From NCBI GenBank assembly GCA_964017235.1, contig OZ024930.1:155310221-155374220 (forward strand): a stretch of 64,000 nucleotides of DNA. The letters run 5' to 3'. Both the position numbers and the translations under genes were made by a program. Under the pieces are notes generated by a model. The model had not been told where the DNA came from and ran no database searches. It saw nothing but the letters and a program-made list of their open reading frames with translations. Source of the DNA: Sabellastarte sp. h YS-2021. Its lineage: Eukaryota; Annelida; Polychaeta; Sabellida; Sabellidae. Shown here one piece after another: positions 1 through 10,253 of this stretch. Numbering within the stretch: the first letter of the stretch is position 1; every line of letters starts with the position of its first letter.

Positions 1-2822
1 ACAGACTACACGATTTGACAAAAACTTCGATGTCCTTAGCCATATTATACCATATGAAGGATTGTTTAACACGGGTAATAGTCTTTGCAATACCCATGTG
101 ACCAGTTAATGGGAGATCATGATTTAAGGACATGACTTTCTGTTTCAAACTCTCAGGGACTATGAACAATTTCTGATCACAAATGCTACCTTTCCACATG
201 TAAAAGAGTAAACCCTCCTGATAAAGTAACCGGTTTTTGTTCAAATAGAAATGCTTCACTGTTGGACTACCCAAGGCCAAATCCTTCTGTTCAGGAGTTA
301 CCCCTGTGGAAATCCAACTGATTAACTTTTGTAAACATGGATCAGACAACTGTGCACTGTGCAGTTGTTCTTTTGTAAACTCTTTCAACCAACTGTCACC
401 ATGTTCAGAAATGGCAACAGTTTTGACGGCAAGTGGGACTACCTCATCTACATCATCTTCAAATCTAGACCATTGATCATGGGCACGTTGACAATACTTA
501 CACCCGCCACATGGTAAAGATGATGGATCACTACCTGCTGTGTAACAGTCACAAAATGGCACCTCATCTGGTATACGGGACATCCCATCTGCATTCCTGT
601 GTTTCTTACCAGACCTGTGCAATAAAACAATATCAAATTGACTCAGTTCTTCCAACCACCTGGCTAATTGACCTTCAATGTATTTAAATCTTAAAAGCCA
701 AGTCAGACTGTTGTGGTCGGTACGTATATAGAACTGTCTTCCTAGTAGATAATGTCTATACTGTCGGGTAAACCTTACAATAGCAAGAAGCTCTCTACGG
801 GTCACACAATACCTTCTTTGTTCAGGTGTAAGGATGTAACTTCCGTAACTGATTACCTTTTCTATATCATTTTGTATCTGTGACAACACCGCACCGATTG
901 CAGAACCTGATGCATCAGTATCTAAAATAAAAACACCATTGGCACTAGGATAAGAAAGTATAGGAGCATTTATCATTCTGTCTTTTAGAAATTCAAATGC
1001 TTTTTGATGTTCCTCATCCCATGTGAATATGGCACGGCTCCCTGTCAGCTTATATAGAACTGAGGTATCCCTGGCATAATTTTGGATGTGTTCACGGTGA
1101 TAATTCAAAAAACCTAAAAACTTCTCAACATCCTTAACAGACTTTGGCACAGGCCAATTCTTTACCTTCTCAACATTTTCAGGATTCACCGAAACTCCTT
1201 CGGCGCTCACAACTCTGCCCAGAAACAATGTCTCCATGTTGAACAAGCTACACTTTTTAGGTTTCAATTTAAGATTATATTTCCTGAACCGTTCAAATGT
1301 TAGAGTCAAATTATTCATATGATCTTCAAAATCCCTTCCCAGAACAATTACATCATCCAAATAAGCAAGTATTTTATTCCATGTCAAACCACGGAGCACA
1401 AATTGAATGACCCTCTGAAAAGTAGCAGGCGCATTACATAAACCAAAAGCCATTCGTTTATGTTCAAACAAACCAAATTTGGTAATGAACGCTGTTTTAT
1501 GCCTGTCTTTCTCATCTATTTCAATTTGCCAGTAACCACTTGCCATATCTAGAGTAGAGAAGTATATATTCTCAGAAAGCTGATCAAGACATTGAGATAT
1601 AGATGGTAAAGGAAAAAGATCTTTGACCGTTTTTGCATTTAAAAGTCTAAAGTCAACACAATATCTTACCGTCCCATCTTTTTTCCTCACCAGTACAGGA
1701 GCAGAAGCCCAATCTGAACAGGATTCCTCTATGACACCAGTCTCAAGCATCTGTTTCAGATTCTCTTCTTCCTCCTTTTCAAACCCAATTGGCGTCCTTC
1801 GCATTAGCTGTTTAACTGGCTTCTCCTCACCGGTGTTTATGGTATGTTTAATCTCCGAAAAACAACCAAGATCATGATTTTCTTTTGAGAATATGTCCTG
1901 AAAATTGGTCAATAATAACTTTACCTCTCCTGCCTCCTGTTCACTGAGTACCTTGACGGAGCGAGAGTAGAGGTCCTCAAGATGATCTGGTAGATTACAC
2001 TTACCCAGGGTGCATGCAGTTACTGAGCTAACTCTCTCATCCTGTAGAACAATATCAGACTCAACAGCATATCCGAGGACATGACCACAAGGTAAATGTA
2101 CAAAGTTATCCCTATCATTTACAATTTGCACAGGTATAATTTCATCAGCTTTAACCAACATATTTGGTAAGGTTACACCCTTGTTATCACTACCGGGAAC
2201 AATGACCATCTCACCTGTTCCTTTAGGTTTCATCAAAGCTCCAGTCTGCACCACACTATTTGGAGGGATTTTAAGTTTCTTCTCAAGTACTATCCGAGAA
2301 GCCAAAAACTTACCTCCACCTTCACTTACAAGAACTGACAATTCTTGTGTCACACCACTTAGAGTAAAAGTATAGTTGCTGATATCTAAAATTGCATGAA
2401 AATGACATAAGAAATCAATACCAATTACAACTGGTTGTCCAACAGATGCTACATAGAAATTCCATTCATACACATGTTGATCATCGAAGGAAATCTTCAC
2501 TTCACTAATCAGCCATGCATATGTATTCGTTTCCTTAACTATACCCTCTAGTTTTAATTTTTCAGTTAGCTTTGGTTTTACAGCAAGTCTTTCATAAACA
2601 TCAAAACTAAGAAGAGAAACCTCGGCACCTGTGTCCAACAGTGCAGAGGTTTTAGTCCCATTTACTACACACGACATTACTGCACCTAACTTATTTAAAT
2701 TGTTTTGTCTCAAATGCTGACAAGTATATTCCTTAGGATCTGTCATATGAACATGCATTACCCTAGTTGATTTGTGGAGGGACCAAACATCGGGTTCATG
2801 TTTGCCCTCCCTTATGTGTTTA
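1..2822 (-). CDS. pol: Gypsy Pol polyprotein (protease, RT, RNase H, integrase N-terminus), partial
   Basis: The frame is open from the frameshift site to the window edge. There is no upstream ATG of its own, so it is most likely made as a Gag-Pol fusion by -1 frameshifting. In order: an aspartic protease with LLDTGAE (Asp-Thr-Gly near 2627-2635); reverse transcriptase with the YLDD active site at 1352-1363, preceded by a conserved VRYCVDFR block and by LDMASGYWQI; RNase H with LDTDASG near 915-930 and RTDHNSL near 700; then a zinc-binding integrase start with LTGHMG and a C-terminal half ending in VKSC near the edge. All catalytic residues in view are intact. Clade assignment (mag/C-clade-like) is inference. 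The protein cleaves Gag, copies the RNA to cDNA and would integrate it. Confidence 0.9.
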
Positions 2823-2824
2823 AA
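2776..2824 (-). promoter_or_regulatory. -1 programmed ribosomal frameshift signal at gag-pol junction
   Basis: On the minus strand the heptamer TTTAAAC (2824 to 2818) sits in the gag frame as T-TTA-AAC, two codons before the gag TAA stop (2814-2812). A 7-nt spacer follows, then a stem: GGAGGG (2810-2805) pairs with CCCTCC (2781-2776) and CAAACAT (2804-2798) pairs with ATGTTTG (2790-2784). The loop has 7 nt and there is a 2-nt bulge, giving 13 base pairs in total. A slip of -1 on this heptamer leads exactly into the open pol frame. Loop ACCC could also pair with GGGT near 2762-2765 as a weak pseudoknot. Slippery sequence, spacing and stem all fit established -1 frameshift sites. Confidence 0.85.
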
Positions 2825-5800
2825 GGAGCAAATTTAACGGACGGACTCCCACTCACAAGACCTTTCCGTGGTGGAGTTCCCTGTCTCCTTATACTACTCT
2901 TAGGTGAAGTACCTGCTTTATTCTCTTGAGAATTGCTACCGCCATTCTCAAGATATTCACTTTTAGGGTTGTTCCCTCGGGGACCCCAATATGTTTCATG
3001 GCTTCTTCGGAAGGTATCTGTGGAATAGTTATTTACTTCTTTGCCTGGAAATCTAGAATTACTGGTCTTCCCAGGACTGTTATTGGAATATTGCCATGTG
3101 TTATCTCTTCCACCTGGACTTCCAGTGTAAGGATAACGGCGTCTTGGACAATCTTTAGCAAAATGCCCAGGCTCCCCGCATTCATAACAACTATAATTAC
3201 GCCTTGGTGAATTAACACACGGCATACCACTTCTCATCATGTTTTCAATCCTCTCCAACCCCTTAAGTAACAACCCAGCCTCTGACAAAGACTTACCTTT
3301 GTCAGTAGATACCTGATTCTGATTACTATTGGGTAGTCGCTGTATCCCCTGAACACAATACTTACGTTTAGGAGAACTGGTAGATTGATCACTATCAGAA
3401 GAACTTGCAAAAGCTGGATCATAATGCTTACTGACAGTTCTTACTATATTTTTCTTACCAAATATAGCTTTACGTCGCTGACCAGAAAGTTTGACATATT
3501 TGTAAGCTTCTTCAATTGTCTCTGGGTTTTTATCACATGCCGTCAGCGCCGCAGCCTTGTCCCGGCAACCTTTAAGAAAAGTATCAACAAACATGGGATT
3601 ACTAAGTTGTCTTGTCTGAGTATCAGGGTAAGCCCTAAGGATCATTTTTTGCAAACGTGCTAAGTAACGCTCTAGAGTTTCATTTTCACGTTGCTCAACA
3701 GACAACAATTCCCACCTGACTGAAGAAGGAGGATCCAAATCTTCATAATACTCCTCAAACTTACCTTTCAGCCAAGTAAAATCTGTCCGCTTATTATCTG
3801 GTAGGATACTATAGTATTCAGCTGCTTCTTTCTTCAAGGCAAGAGAGAAAGCGTCAAGCTTATCAGCCTCAGACCAGGCTAATCTCTCAGCTACTGTCTC
3901 AAACTGAGTAATAAATCCTTTCCAGTACTCGCCATCAAAAGACAATTTAGGAATCCGAAAGCTTCTGGAATCACGAGACCTTTCGTGAGCCCGACTCTCA
4001 TGTTTATTGAACTCACCTGACACGTGATGTCCAGACTGCTGCACCTGATCATCTTTATCAGATGTCACAGCACTGAGCTCACAGTCCTGAAATGGCAAAG
4101 TTCCTGTATTAGTTTTACCCGTATTTTGCTTATGTCTGGAACCGATATAACAACCATCCTTGACATTCATGTCAAGAGCGGCTTGTAGGCGATTTGTCAC
4201 CTCATCAACTGCTGGCGTGGAATACTTGCTGTTTCTGGATGCCTGAACCCATTTCCTGTTTGGACAAGGAGTGAATTGTGATCTACTTTGTGAATATAAC
4301 CTTGGCTGGCTATATTGCTTGGGACAGGTCTGGTCTTCATCTTCAATATTACACTGAGCTGTGGCTTCCGGGACGGTCGGAGCCTTCAAGTCCAATCCAG
4401 TCCATTCAAATCCACCAAGTACACTCTTGGGCATCGAATAATCAATTCCAAACTTACTCTTCATCCTTTGAGCACTACTTCGAACTTCCTCCAATACTTC
4501 TGTGGACATCCTGTCATAGTACTCATCCTGAAAAGCCACTGTCCTCTCATGTTGTTCTTTGGCTTTCACCAGGAACTTGTCACTTTCTACAGTCATTTTT
4601 TGGATCTTCTTCCGGCGTTCAGAATCTTGTTTTCTATACTCCTCCATCTGGACATCTCTTTCTTTTCGTAAGTCCAAATATTGTTGAATAGAAGATTCCA
4701 AATGTTCACGTGCACTAGCGAAATCAGGATTCCTATCAAGGTCTGACTTTGGTGGATTTCTCTGCTCCGTCTGTTGAATATGCAGCATTTCTGATTTTAT
4801 TAAATCCACATCAACAGCTAAATGTCCCAAATTCTCCCTGATAGCAGTTAAGTCTTCCTGTAAAGGCACATTTACAACATCAACCCTCTGATGTAACTGC
4901 TGAAGATTGGTTTCAAATCTCCCAGATAAACGGTTAAGATCTCGACCAGTATCCAATCCGATGTCCTCTATTTGCGCCTTCAAACTAACTTGTTCAACTT
5001 CAACACGATCGAAGTTGCTGTTCATAAGTGTCTGATTTTCATGAAGTTTCTGAACTTTGACTTCAAGATCATCAGTAACAGCCTGAAAATTTACATGGAA
5101 AGTTCCAACTGCATCTACAGTTCCTCTCAACTGAGAGTCCACTGAAACTCCCATATCAGCTAACTGATTTGCTGTTTCATGCTTATGACACTCCATGGAC
5201 GAAGTAAGATTCAACAAGTCCTTTTGCACACACTCTATCTTCTCACTTGTCTTTCTGTCACAGCTAGTAAATGCAGAATTCACCGCACTGACTTCGTCCC
5301 ATAATTTCATGACATCACCTTCCACCCTGTCACATTGATTCCTCAACTGCGGTAATTCAGTGTCAATGTCCCTCTTAATCCTTGTTAAATCTGAATCAAT
5401 TTCAGTCCTGAACCCCTCTAGATCACTGACAGATGACTGCACATGCACAACAGTTTCATTTGTCAATAACAATTTAGCTTCAGCCATGGCATTTGAATTT
5501 TTCACGGTTTCTGCCAAACCATCATTGCGTGCATCAATGTCACTTTTAAAAGTTTTCACATCTTTGTTAATGTCATCTTTAAAAATTTCAAAGTCCGTTT
5601 TCATTTCAAGTTTCAAACTATTAAAGTCGTCACTTGTTTTCTCAGTTATTTCTCTCATCTGTTGCATTTCTTTTTTCACTTCCTGTATATTTAACTGAAT
5701 GTTTTCTCTGAAATTTCTTAAAGACTCATCAACATCTAACTTGATTTCATTGCTAAAAGTTTCCAGAGATGTACGAACATCTCTGATGTCGCTTTTCACT

Positions 5801-6213
5801 TCATCTGAAAAAATTTCAAATTTCTTATCTGCTCTTCTTTGATTGTTAATAATTTTTCCCAGTGTTGCCTCAATAGCAGATTCCCTCAGAGTAAAATGAC
5901 TCGTTGGCTTCGAGTCTTCATTACCCTGAGACATATCTGTGTCACTGTCCCCATACTGGTCATGTTTGCCAAATGCACCCTTCGTGTCCGACGAAGGTTC
6001 GCACTCCTCCGAAAACTGTATTTCATTTCCTTGACAAATTCTCTTCGTTACACCCGAAGATATTTTCACAGCCTTGAAATCAGATTCGGTGAATTTCCCG
6101 CCATTCGCATCTCTGAGGGCTATTATTTCTTTAGCCTTCTTGACAGAAATACCTTGAATGGCCGCTATTTCCTTTTCAGTTGCAGTTTCTATATTCAGTG
6201 TCTTTTCTGACAT
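2812..6213 (-). CDS. gag: Very large Gag with N-terminal helix-hairpin-helix, coiled coil and CCHC zinc knuckle
   Basis: Intact 1133-residue frame with ATG at 6213. Residues about 4-45 match a ComEA-type helix-hairpin-helix (LNIETATEKEIAAIQGIS, then KKAKEIIALRDANGGKF), a non-sequence-specific nucleic-acid-binding fold. About 110-600 is a long heptad-rich region of repeated Asp/Lys/Glu blocks such as DVRTSLETFSNEIKLDV, a predicted coiled coil. About 745-925 is a retrotransposon Gag capsid-type domain (FITQFETVAERLAW, ERYLARLQKM). A single CCHC knuckle, CYECGEPGHFAKDC, lies near residue 1008, followed by a basic Ser/Gly/Pro tail. Gag proteins of this class are usually a few hundred residues, so the long N-terminal half is unusual. 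The capsid and knuckle roles are known for the family; a role for the HhH is inference. Confidence 0.9.
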   Translation of the reverse strand: MSEKTLNIETATEKEIAAIQGISVKKAKEIIALRDANGGKFTESDFKAVKISSGVTKRICQGNEIQFSEECEPSSDTKGAFGKHDQYGDSDTDMSQGNEDSKPTSHFTLRESAIEATLGKIINNQRRADKKFEIFSDEVKSDIRDVRTSLETFSNEIKLDVDESLRNFRENIQLNIQEVKKEMQQMREITEKTSDDFNSLKLEMKTDFEIFKDDINKDVKTFKSDIDARNDGLAETVKNSNAMAEAKLLLTNETVVHVQSSVSDLEGFRTEIDSDLTRIKRDIDTELPQLRNQCDRVEGDVMKLWDEVSAVNSAFTSCDRKTSEKIECVQKDLLNLTSSMECHKHETANQLADMGVSVDSQLRGTVDAVGTFHVNFQAVTDDLEVKVQKLHENQTLMNSNFDRVEVEQVSLKAQIEDIGLDTGRDLNRLSGRFETNLQQLHQRVDVVNVPLQEDLTAIRENLGHLAVDVDLIKSEMLHIQQTEQRNPPKSDLDRNPDFASAREHLESSIQQYLDLRKERDVQMEEYRKQDSERRKKIQKMTVESDKFLVKAKEQHERTVAFQDEYYDRMSTEVLEEVRSSAQRMKSKFGIDYSMPKSVLGGFEWTGLDLKAPTVPEATAQCNIEDEDQTCPKQYSQPRLYSQSRSQFTPCPNRKWVQASRNSKYSTPAVDEVTNRLQAALDMNVKDGCYIGSRHKQNTGKTNTGTLPFQDCELSAVTSDKDDQVQQSGHHVSGEFNKHESRAHERSRDSRSFRIPKLSFDGEYWKGFITQFETVAERLAWSEADKLDAFSLALKKEAAEYYSILPDNKRTDFTWLKGKFEEYYEDLDPPSSVRWELLSVEQRENETLERYLARLQKMILRAYPDTQTRQLSNPMFVDTFLKGCRDKAAALTACDKNPETIEEAYKYVKLSGQRRKAIFGKKNIVRTVSKHYDPAFASSSDSDQSTSSPKRKYCVQGIQRLPNSNQNQVSTDKGKSLSEAGLLLKGLERIENMMRSGMPCVNSPRRNYSCYECGEPGHFAKDCPRRRYPYTGSPGGRDNTWQYSNNSPGKTSNSRFPGKEVNNYSTDTFRRSHETYWGPRGNNPKSEYLENGGSNSQENKAGTSPKSSIRRQGTPPRKGLVSGSPSVKFAPLNT

Positions 6214-7206
6214 CTGTACTGAAACTACAAGATCACAGTGAGCAACAGTATCTTTGTTTGTTTTTTGTTTTTTTGAACAATTATTATATTCACCCTGAAG
6301 TACTGTACTGTACTCTACAAATGATTTTCACTAGAAATGAATAAATCTTAAAAGTACAACAATCAATTGATGATGATTGAATTAAATACTGTTGATCATG
6401 TAACAATTTCAAAAAAAAAATGAATAACTCACAAACTTAACTACAGCAACCCTTAACTACTGAGTTGTTAGTTTGAACATTTCTTGATTAAATACAAATA
6501 TGTATCAACACAATACAATCAATACAAAAATTGATATTGCAATATATGCAGTACCAAATACAATACCCAATATTTGTCAATGTCAAAATTAAAAATTAAT
6601 TGATTCTGACAAAATCTGTTATTAAGAAATGTATCAATTCTAATAAATTCCAATAATTAAGTTATTCCAATTTTAATACCAAATATGTCAAAATTATGTA
6701 CTTTCCAACATAAAGGGCACAAAATTATGACTATCTAAAGCTTGCGACGAATATTTAAGTGTCAACAAACTAAAATTGAAAATATCTGTTCACCTCAGAT
6801 ATTCGCAAAATTAAATGTAGAAATTTATTCCACAATAATAATGAACAAATATATAAAAATAACACACTGTAAATATTCAGAAAAGTATTGACAGTTCCTA
6901 AATAATAAAACACTGCAGCCAATATTACCCAACAAAGCCTATCCTTTGCCAGTAATAACAAAATAAATTTACCTCAATATAAATCTGAAATGTTTTGTGA
7001 AAATCCAACAGCCAATGAAAATTCAGTGCACCAATTGACTGAATATTGTCAAATTCACGTTCAAAATTAACCTGAAATTTCGTCAATTACACACTCAAAA
7101 ATCACACCAATTATATTAAGTGTGCTATATTTTATATAATATTCAAAACAAATAAGAATATTAGCAACCAACAGTGGACCAGTGTCACTAAATGTGTGGA
7201 TTCAAG
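6214..7206 (-). other. AT-rich leader between primer binding site and gag
   Basis: About 1 kb of very AT-rich sequence, with poly-A/T runs, many short ATTG/AAAT repeats and no supported coding frame, lies between the primer binding site and the gag ATG. This is long for a Ty3/gypsy leader. It may hold packaging signals, an intron or an old insertion; nothing in it decides between these. Confidence 0.6.
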
Positions 7207-7224
7207 CACACACTTCTGGTACCA
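7207..7224 (-). promoter_or_regulatory. tRNA-type primer binding site
   Basis: On the minus strand TGGTACCAGAAGTGTGTG starts one base after the predicted LTR end CA. The plus-strand complement, with the adjoining GGATTCAAGC, has the look of a tRNA 3' half ending in CCA (T-loop-like stretch, acceptor stem, CCA). Its start resembles the tRNA-Leu-type sites (TGG..TCAGAAGTGG) used by many invertebrate Ty3 elements. The exact tRNA is not certain. Confidence 0.65.
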
Positions 7225-7225
7225 C

Positions 7226-7527
7226 TGAAGTAAATAGTGAATGGTGTTTTAATTCTACTCACATACAGTAGATGCTTTGGTCCACTGTACACCTCAACAG
7301 TTGGGGCTGTAGATTCTCCCCAAACTGCAAGATACTCTGTGATTTTATTCTTTCACAATATAAAGTCTGTGTTGTCCTTTTAAATATGGCGGTTCAACTC
7401 CCTACTTCTACTTCGTTTATTCGCTTCCGTTTCTCGTTTTTAACTGGCCATGCTAACGTCCACATCTTTGTAGATTCGCGAAACTCCGCGAATCGCGATG
7501 CCCCGAGAAACTCCGCGAATCACCACA
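7226..7527 (-). repeat. Predicted 5' LTR of the gypsy element
   Basis: Bounded by TG and CA in both readings. On the minus strand it contains a TATA-like TATTTAAAAGG (7386 to 7376) followed about 30 nt later by AATAAA (7349 to 7344), the normal order for promoter and polyadenylation signal in an LTR. The primer binding site follows directly. The outer boundary at 7527 (TGTGGTGATT on the minus strand) is inferred from the jump into the DIRS A gag frame at 7530. The partner LTR is outside the window. Confidence 0.6.
7473..7494. repeat. CpG-rich perfect hairpin in LTR U3
   Basis: GATTCGCG and CGCGAATC flank the 6-base loop AAACTC, a perfect 8-bp stem. The right half, AAACTCCGCGAATC, is repeated directly at 7509-7522, so U3 holds a duplicated CpG-rich block near its outer edge. 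A protein-binding role is possible but only inferred. Confidence 0.6.
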
Positions 7528-7529
7528 GT

Positions 7530-8615
7530 ATGTCAAATGCTGATTCAGATAGTGAACAAACACAAGGTAGCGAAAATACTGGTGTTGACAAACAAGCACC
7601 AAGTAGTTGGAGTACCTGTCAAGATTCCAATGCTGAAACTGTTTCACAACAGGTGATTAATTTACAAATATTTTCACAGCTAGGAAATATCAGTGAGTAA
7701 GCGTTTGCATGCCATTGAAAATAAAAAATCAAAGAAAAGTACTGATCTTTCTAAAATTAAAAATAAAGGTACAAAAAAAGTTGTCGGGCCTTATACCCCA
7801 GTCACACTGCCTCCCACTCAGGTTGCTGCTCAACCTCTTCCGAATCTACAATATCTTAGAAGTGATGCATATATTCAAGCACAAGTAGAGCAGCGATTAA
7901 AAAATCTGGTTGAAGATAGCAAGTCAGGTACAAAAATTAAGTCCCTGAGGGGTGGGTCAGTCGAAGTGGTAGTCCCCAATAGAATTAAATGGCCACAAGA
8001 ATATGTTTTGGCGGGTGTTAAGAAGGAACGAGTCCAATATGACCAGTTATCTATAGCACAATGGGTGGCTGGTTTTTGCCGAATCATGAGAGAAGAAAGT
8101 GATCTTGAAAACAAAAATTCCATGCTAGATTATCTTATAGCTTTGTTTGAAGATGTTCAGGATTTCTCATGGGATTCGGCAAGGGCCAGCCATGCCGTTT
8201 TGTTGTGCAGGATAGATCAAATTAGGCGTGCAAATGCTCAATAACACCCTGCTCCACCTCCTGCATTGTCAAACGGAAAAAAGCAAAATCAGGATTTCTC
8301 ATGGGATTCGGCAAGGGCCAGCCATGCCGTTTTGTTGTGCAGGATAGATCAAATTAGGCGTGCAAATGCTCAATAACACCCTGCTCCACCTCCTGCATTG
8401 TCAAACGGAAAAAAGCAAAATCAAAAGACAAATAAATCCATGCCATGCACCTATTACAATCAGGGCAGTTGTTCATTTAATAGAACACATGATACAAAAG
8501 GGGTCACATATAAACACATTTGTGCAGCTTGCTTTGCAACGGGTGGTAAGATCTACATCCATCCTGAAAATGAATGTCGGAACAAAAATAGAAAAAATTT
8601 GTCAAAAAACGAGTA
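7530..8615 (+). pseudogene. DIRS A Gag-like protein (frameshifted, duplicated)
   Basis: Starts at ATG 7530 (MSNADSDSEQTQG), shifts frame near 7690 into RLHAIENKKSKKS, and continues through the conserved block WPQEYVLAGVKKERVQYDQL and MLDYLIALFEDVQDFSW to RRANAQ, followed by TAA. After a duplicated 132-bp piece the frame resumes into a Cys/His cluster: C-x7-C-x5-H, then H-x-C-x2-C and HPENEC (about 8440-8575). The same layout recurs in copies B and C, so this is the family Gag and probably binds the element RNA. One frameshift and a repeated nonsense codon make it a pseudogene. Confidence 0.8.
8159..8422 (+). repeat. 132-bp direct tandem duplication inside DIRS A gag
   Basis: 8159-8290 and 8291-8422 are essentially identical, starting AGGATTTCTCATGGG. 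The period of 132 is a multiple of three, so frame is kept. Both units carry the same TAA after GCTCAA. Confidence 0.95.
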
Positions 8616-9480
8616 GGTGGGGGTATGTCGTTTCAGCACAACATGCCGGTCCTGAGGCATGCCCTGAGTGGAAATACTAGGATTTATTACACTAAAAATT
8701 CACCTAATGCTACATTGGAAAGTAAAACATCCAAAACCTTGGCTTTGAAATGGTTTTACGACTGGAAAAAATTTTTAAAAATACAACGGGGCAAAAGCTA
8801 TGCACAAGCACTCATCTTAGGTAAAGAAACGAACCTAGGACCGGTGAACTTAAAACACAAACAGCATAACGTTGCCCCAAAACAACTTTCAAAAACTGTG
8901 ACAGTTGATAGGGATAGCAGAGTCCCAGTCCAAGTAAATCCAGAGTGTCACAGTGCGGTGGCAGTGTGCCTGGGGTTCCCAGTATATCAGAGACTCGGGT
9001 TCAAGTTGAGTTAAAGAATAGATTTCAAGTATTTCAAGATACTTTACATCATGAACCCTGTGAGGATCAATGTGTTCACGCAAACAGGCTAAGGTTCATA
9101 AAAAAGATAAGGTGGCCTCAATTAAAGTAAAATGTTAAAGAAGTGTTGCCAAAGGCAAACATTGAAAATAAATTCCAGCCGAGTACTTTACAACAAACTC
9201 AGACTGTAGAATTTTCTAACCACAATGTTCAAAACCCTCAGCAAGACGATGATGTTGTAGACATAGTCACGTGACTGATTACCAGATGGCTATAAACGGA
9301 AACTGTGACCCACATAATAATGCATTATCACAAAGTAGCCCCAAAAACATTGAAAATATTTTTGGGACAGCTATTAATTCAGGAATGTGTGTTGACAGAA
9401 ATGCATATCACAAACTGGTGGATACTTTGGTTTTGTACCTGAAACGTCCCCTAAGCTTTACAAAGGGTTACCTGTCCATT
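8616..9480 (+). pseudogene. DIRS A spacer between Gag and RT, decayed
   Basis: Short plus-strand frames (for example 8625-9014, containing LALKWFYDWKKFLKIQRG) cover this interval but match no domain I recognise. In DIRS-like elements a poorly conserved region joins Gag to RT. Multiple stops and frame changes are present, so it is annotated as decayed element sequence and not as a separate gene. Confidence 0.5.
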
Positions 9481-10199
9481 GGGAAGACATTCCTACCACA
9501 CTTGAAGCACATAAACTAGTCAGTGGTACATACAACTATCTCAGTTGCAGAATACCTGTTAATTCACATTTAAAAATTGACAAATGGGCCTATTTCCTTA
9601 GGGATTATTGGGACCAGCAAATAGTAGATCTTCTACATTATGGATTCCCATTAGATTTTATTAGAAATAGTCCCCTTACATCTACTTACGATAATCACAC
9701 TTCTGCAATTGTAGACATTGAACATGTTAGGCAGTATGTGAAGGAAGAGCTTCAGCATGAAGCAATTATTGGCCCTTTTGACACAGTACCTTGTACTTTG
9801 CATTTGTCCCCTCTGATGACAAGGGCCAAACAGGATTCTGATAAAAAATGTACAATTATGGATTTAAGCTGGCCACCTGGCCAGTCAGTTAATTCTGGTG
9901 TAAGAAAAGATATTTATTTTGATACTATTTATTCTTTGCATTACCCTTCCATAGATAATATTACAGAAGCATTGGTCAAATTGGGGCCGGCTGCACAACT
10001 TTATAAGGTAGATATCAGCCGTGCCTTCAGGCCTTCAGACCCAGCAGACATTGACCTATTAGGTTTTCAAGTAGATGGGCGTCAATTTATTGACGTTTCG
10101 ACGCCGTTCGTATTTCGACACAGATCTCTGTTTTTCAGAGATGTTCTGACGCCATTAGGTTCATTATGGCGTCACATGGTTACAAGGGGTTATTATTAA
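9481..10199 (+). pseudogene. DIRS A reverse transcriptase, N-terminal part
   Basis: A pre-palm region (LHYGFPLDF, then GPFDTVPCTLHLSPLM) is followed by palm motifs IMDLSWPPGQSVNSG and LYKVDISRAFR, the latter containing the first catalytic Asp. The same blocks occur in copy B (VIVDLSWPLGQSVNS, LYKIDLERAFH) and copy C (IIIDLFWPHCFSVN, LYKIDISQAFRH). The last stretch changes frame: SDAIRFIMASHGYKG can be read just before 10190. The sequence then breaks at TTAA 10196-10199, immediately before the YxDD box. Confidence 0.8.
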
Positions 10200-10253
10200 C
10201 GCTTGACGATAGGAGAGGGTTATTGTAATCAGTTTGTTTCTGTCTGTCTGTCT

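Larger units (their letters stand above)
1..7527 (-). mobile_element. Ty3/gypsy LTR retrotransposon, 5' portion (3' end lies beyond window)
   Basis: Read on the minus strand this block has the order predicted 5' LTR, primer binding site, leader, gag, -1 frameshift signal, then protease, reverse transcriptase, RNase H and the start of integrase. That PR-RT-RH-INT order is the Ty3/gypsy arrangement. Gag is one uninterrupted frame and pol was read without a stop to the window edge, so the copy looks young and potentially coding-competent. The 3' LTR and most of integrase lie off the left edge, so LTR identity and target duplication cannot be tested here. It appears inserted into the gag start of DIRS copy A. 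Confidence 0.9.

Noticed and set aside
4278..4691. Plus-strand frame of 137 aa (and overlapping frames) inside the gag region
   Set aside because: Antisense shadow of the intact gag frame on the minus strand; no domain or start context of its own.
10200..10215. Reading LLLTLDD as the RT YxDD active site continuing into the insertion
   Set aside because: The true YIDY box is present at 14328 with matching flanking residues, and TTAA duplication places the break before this, so TLDD is coincidental.
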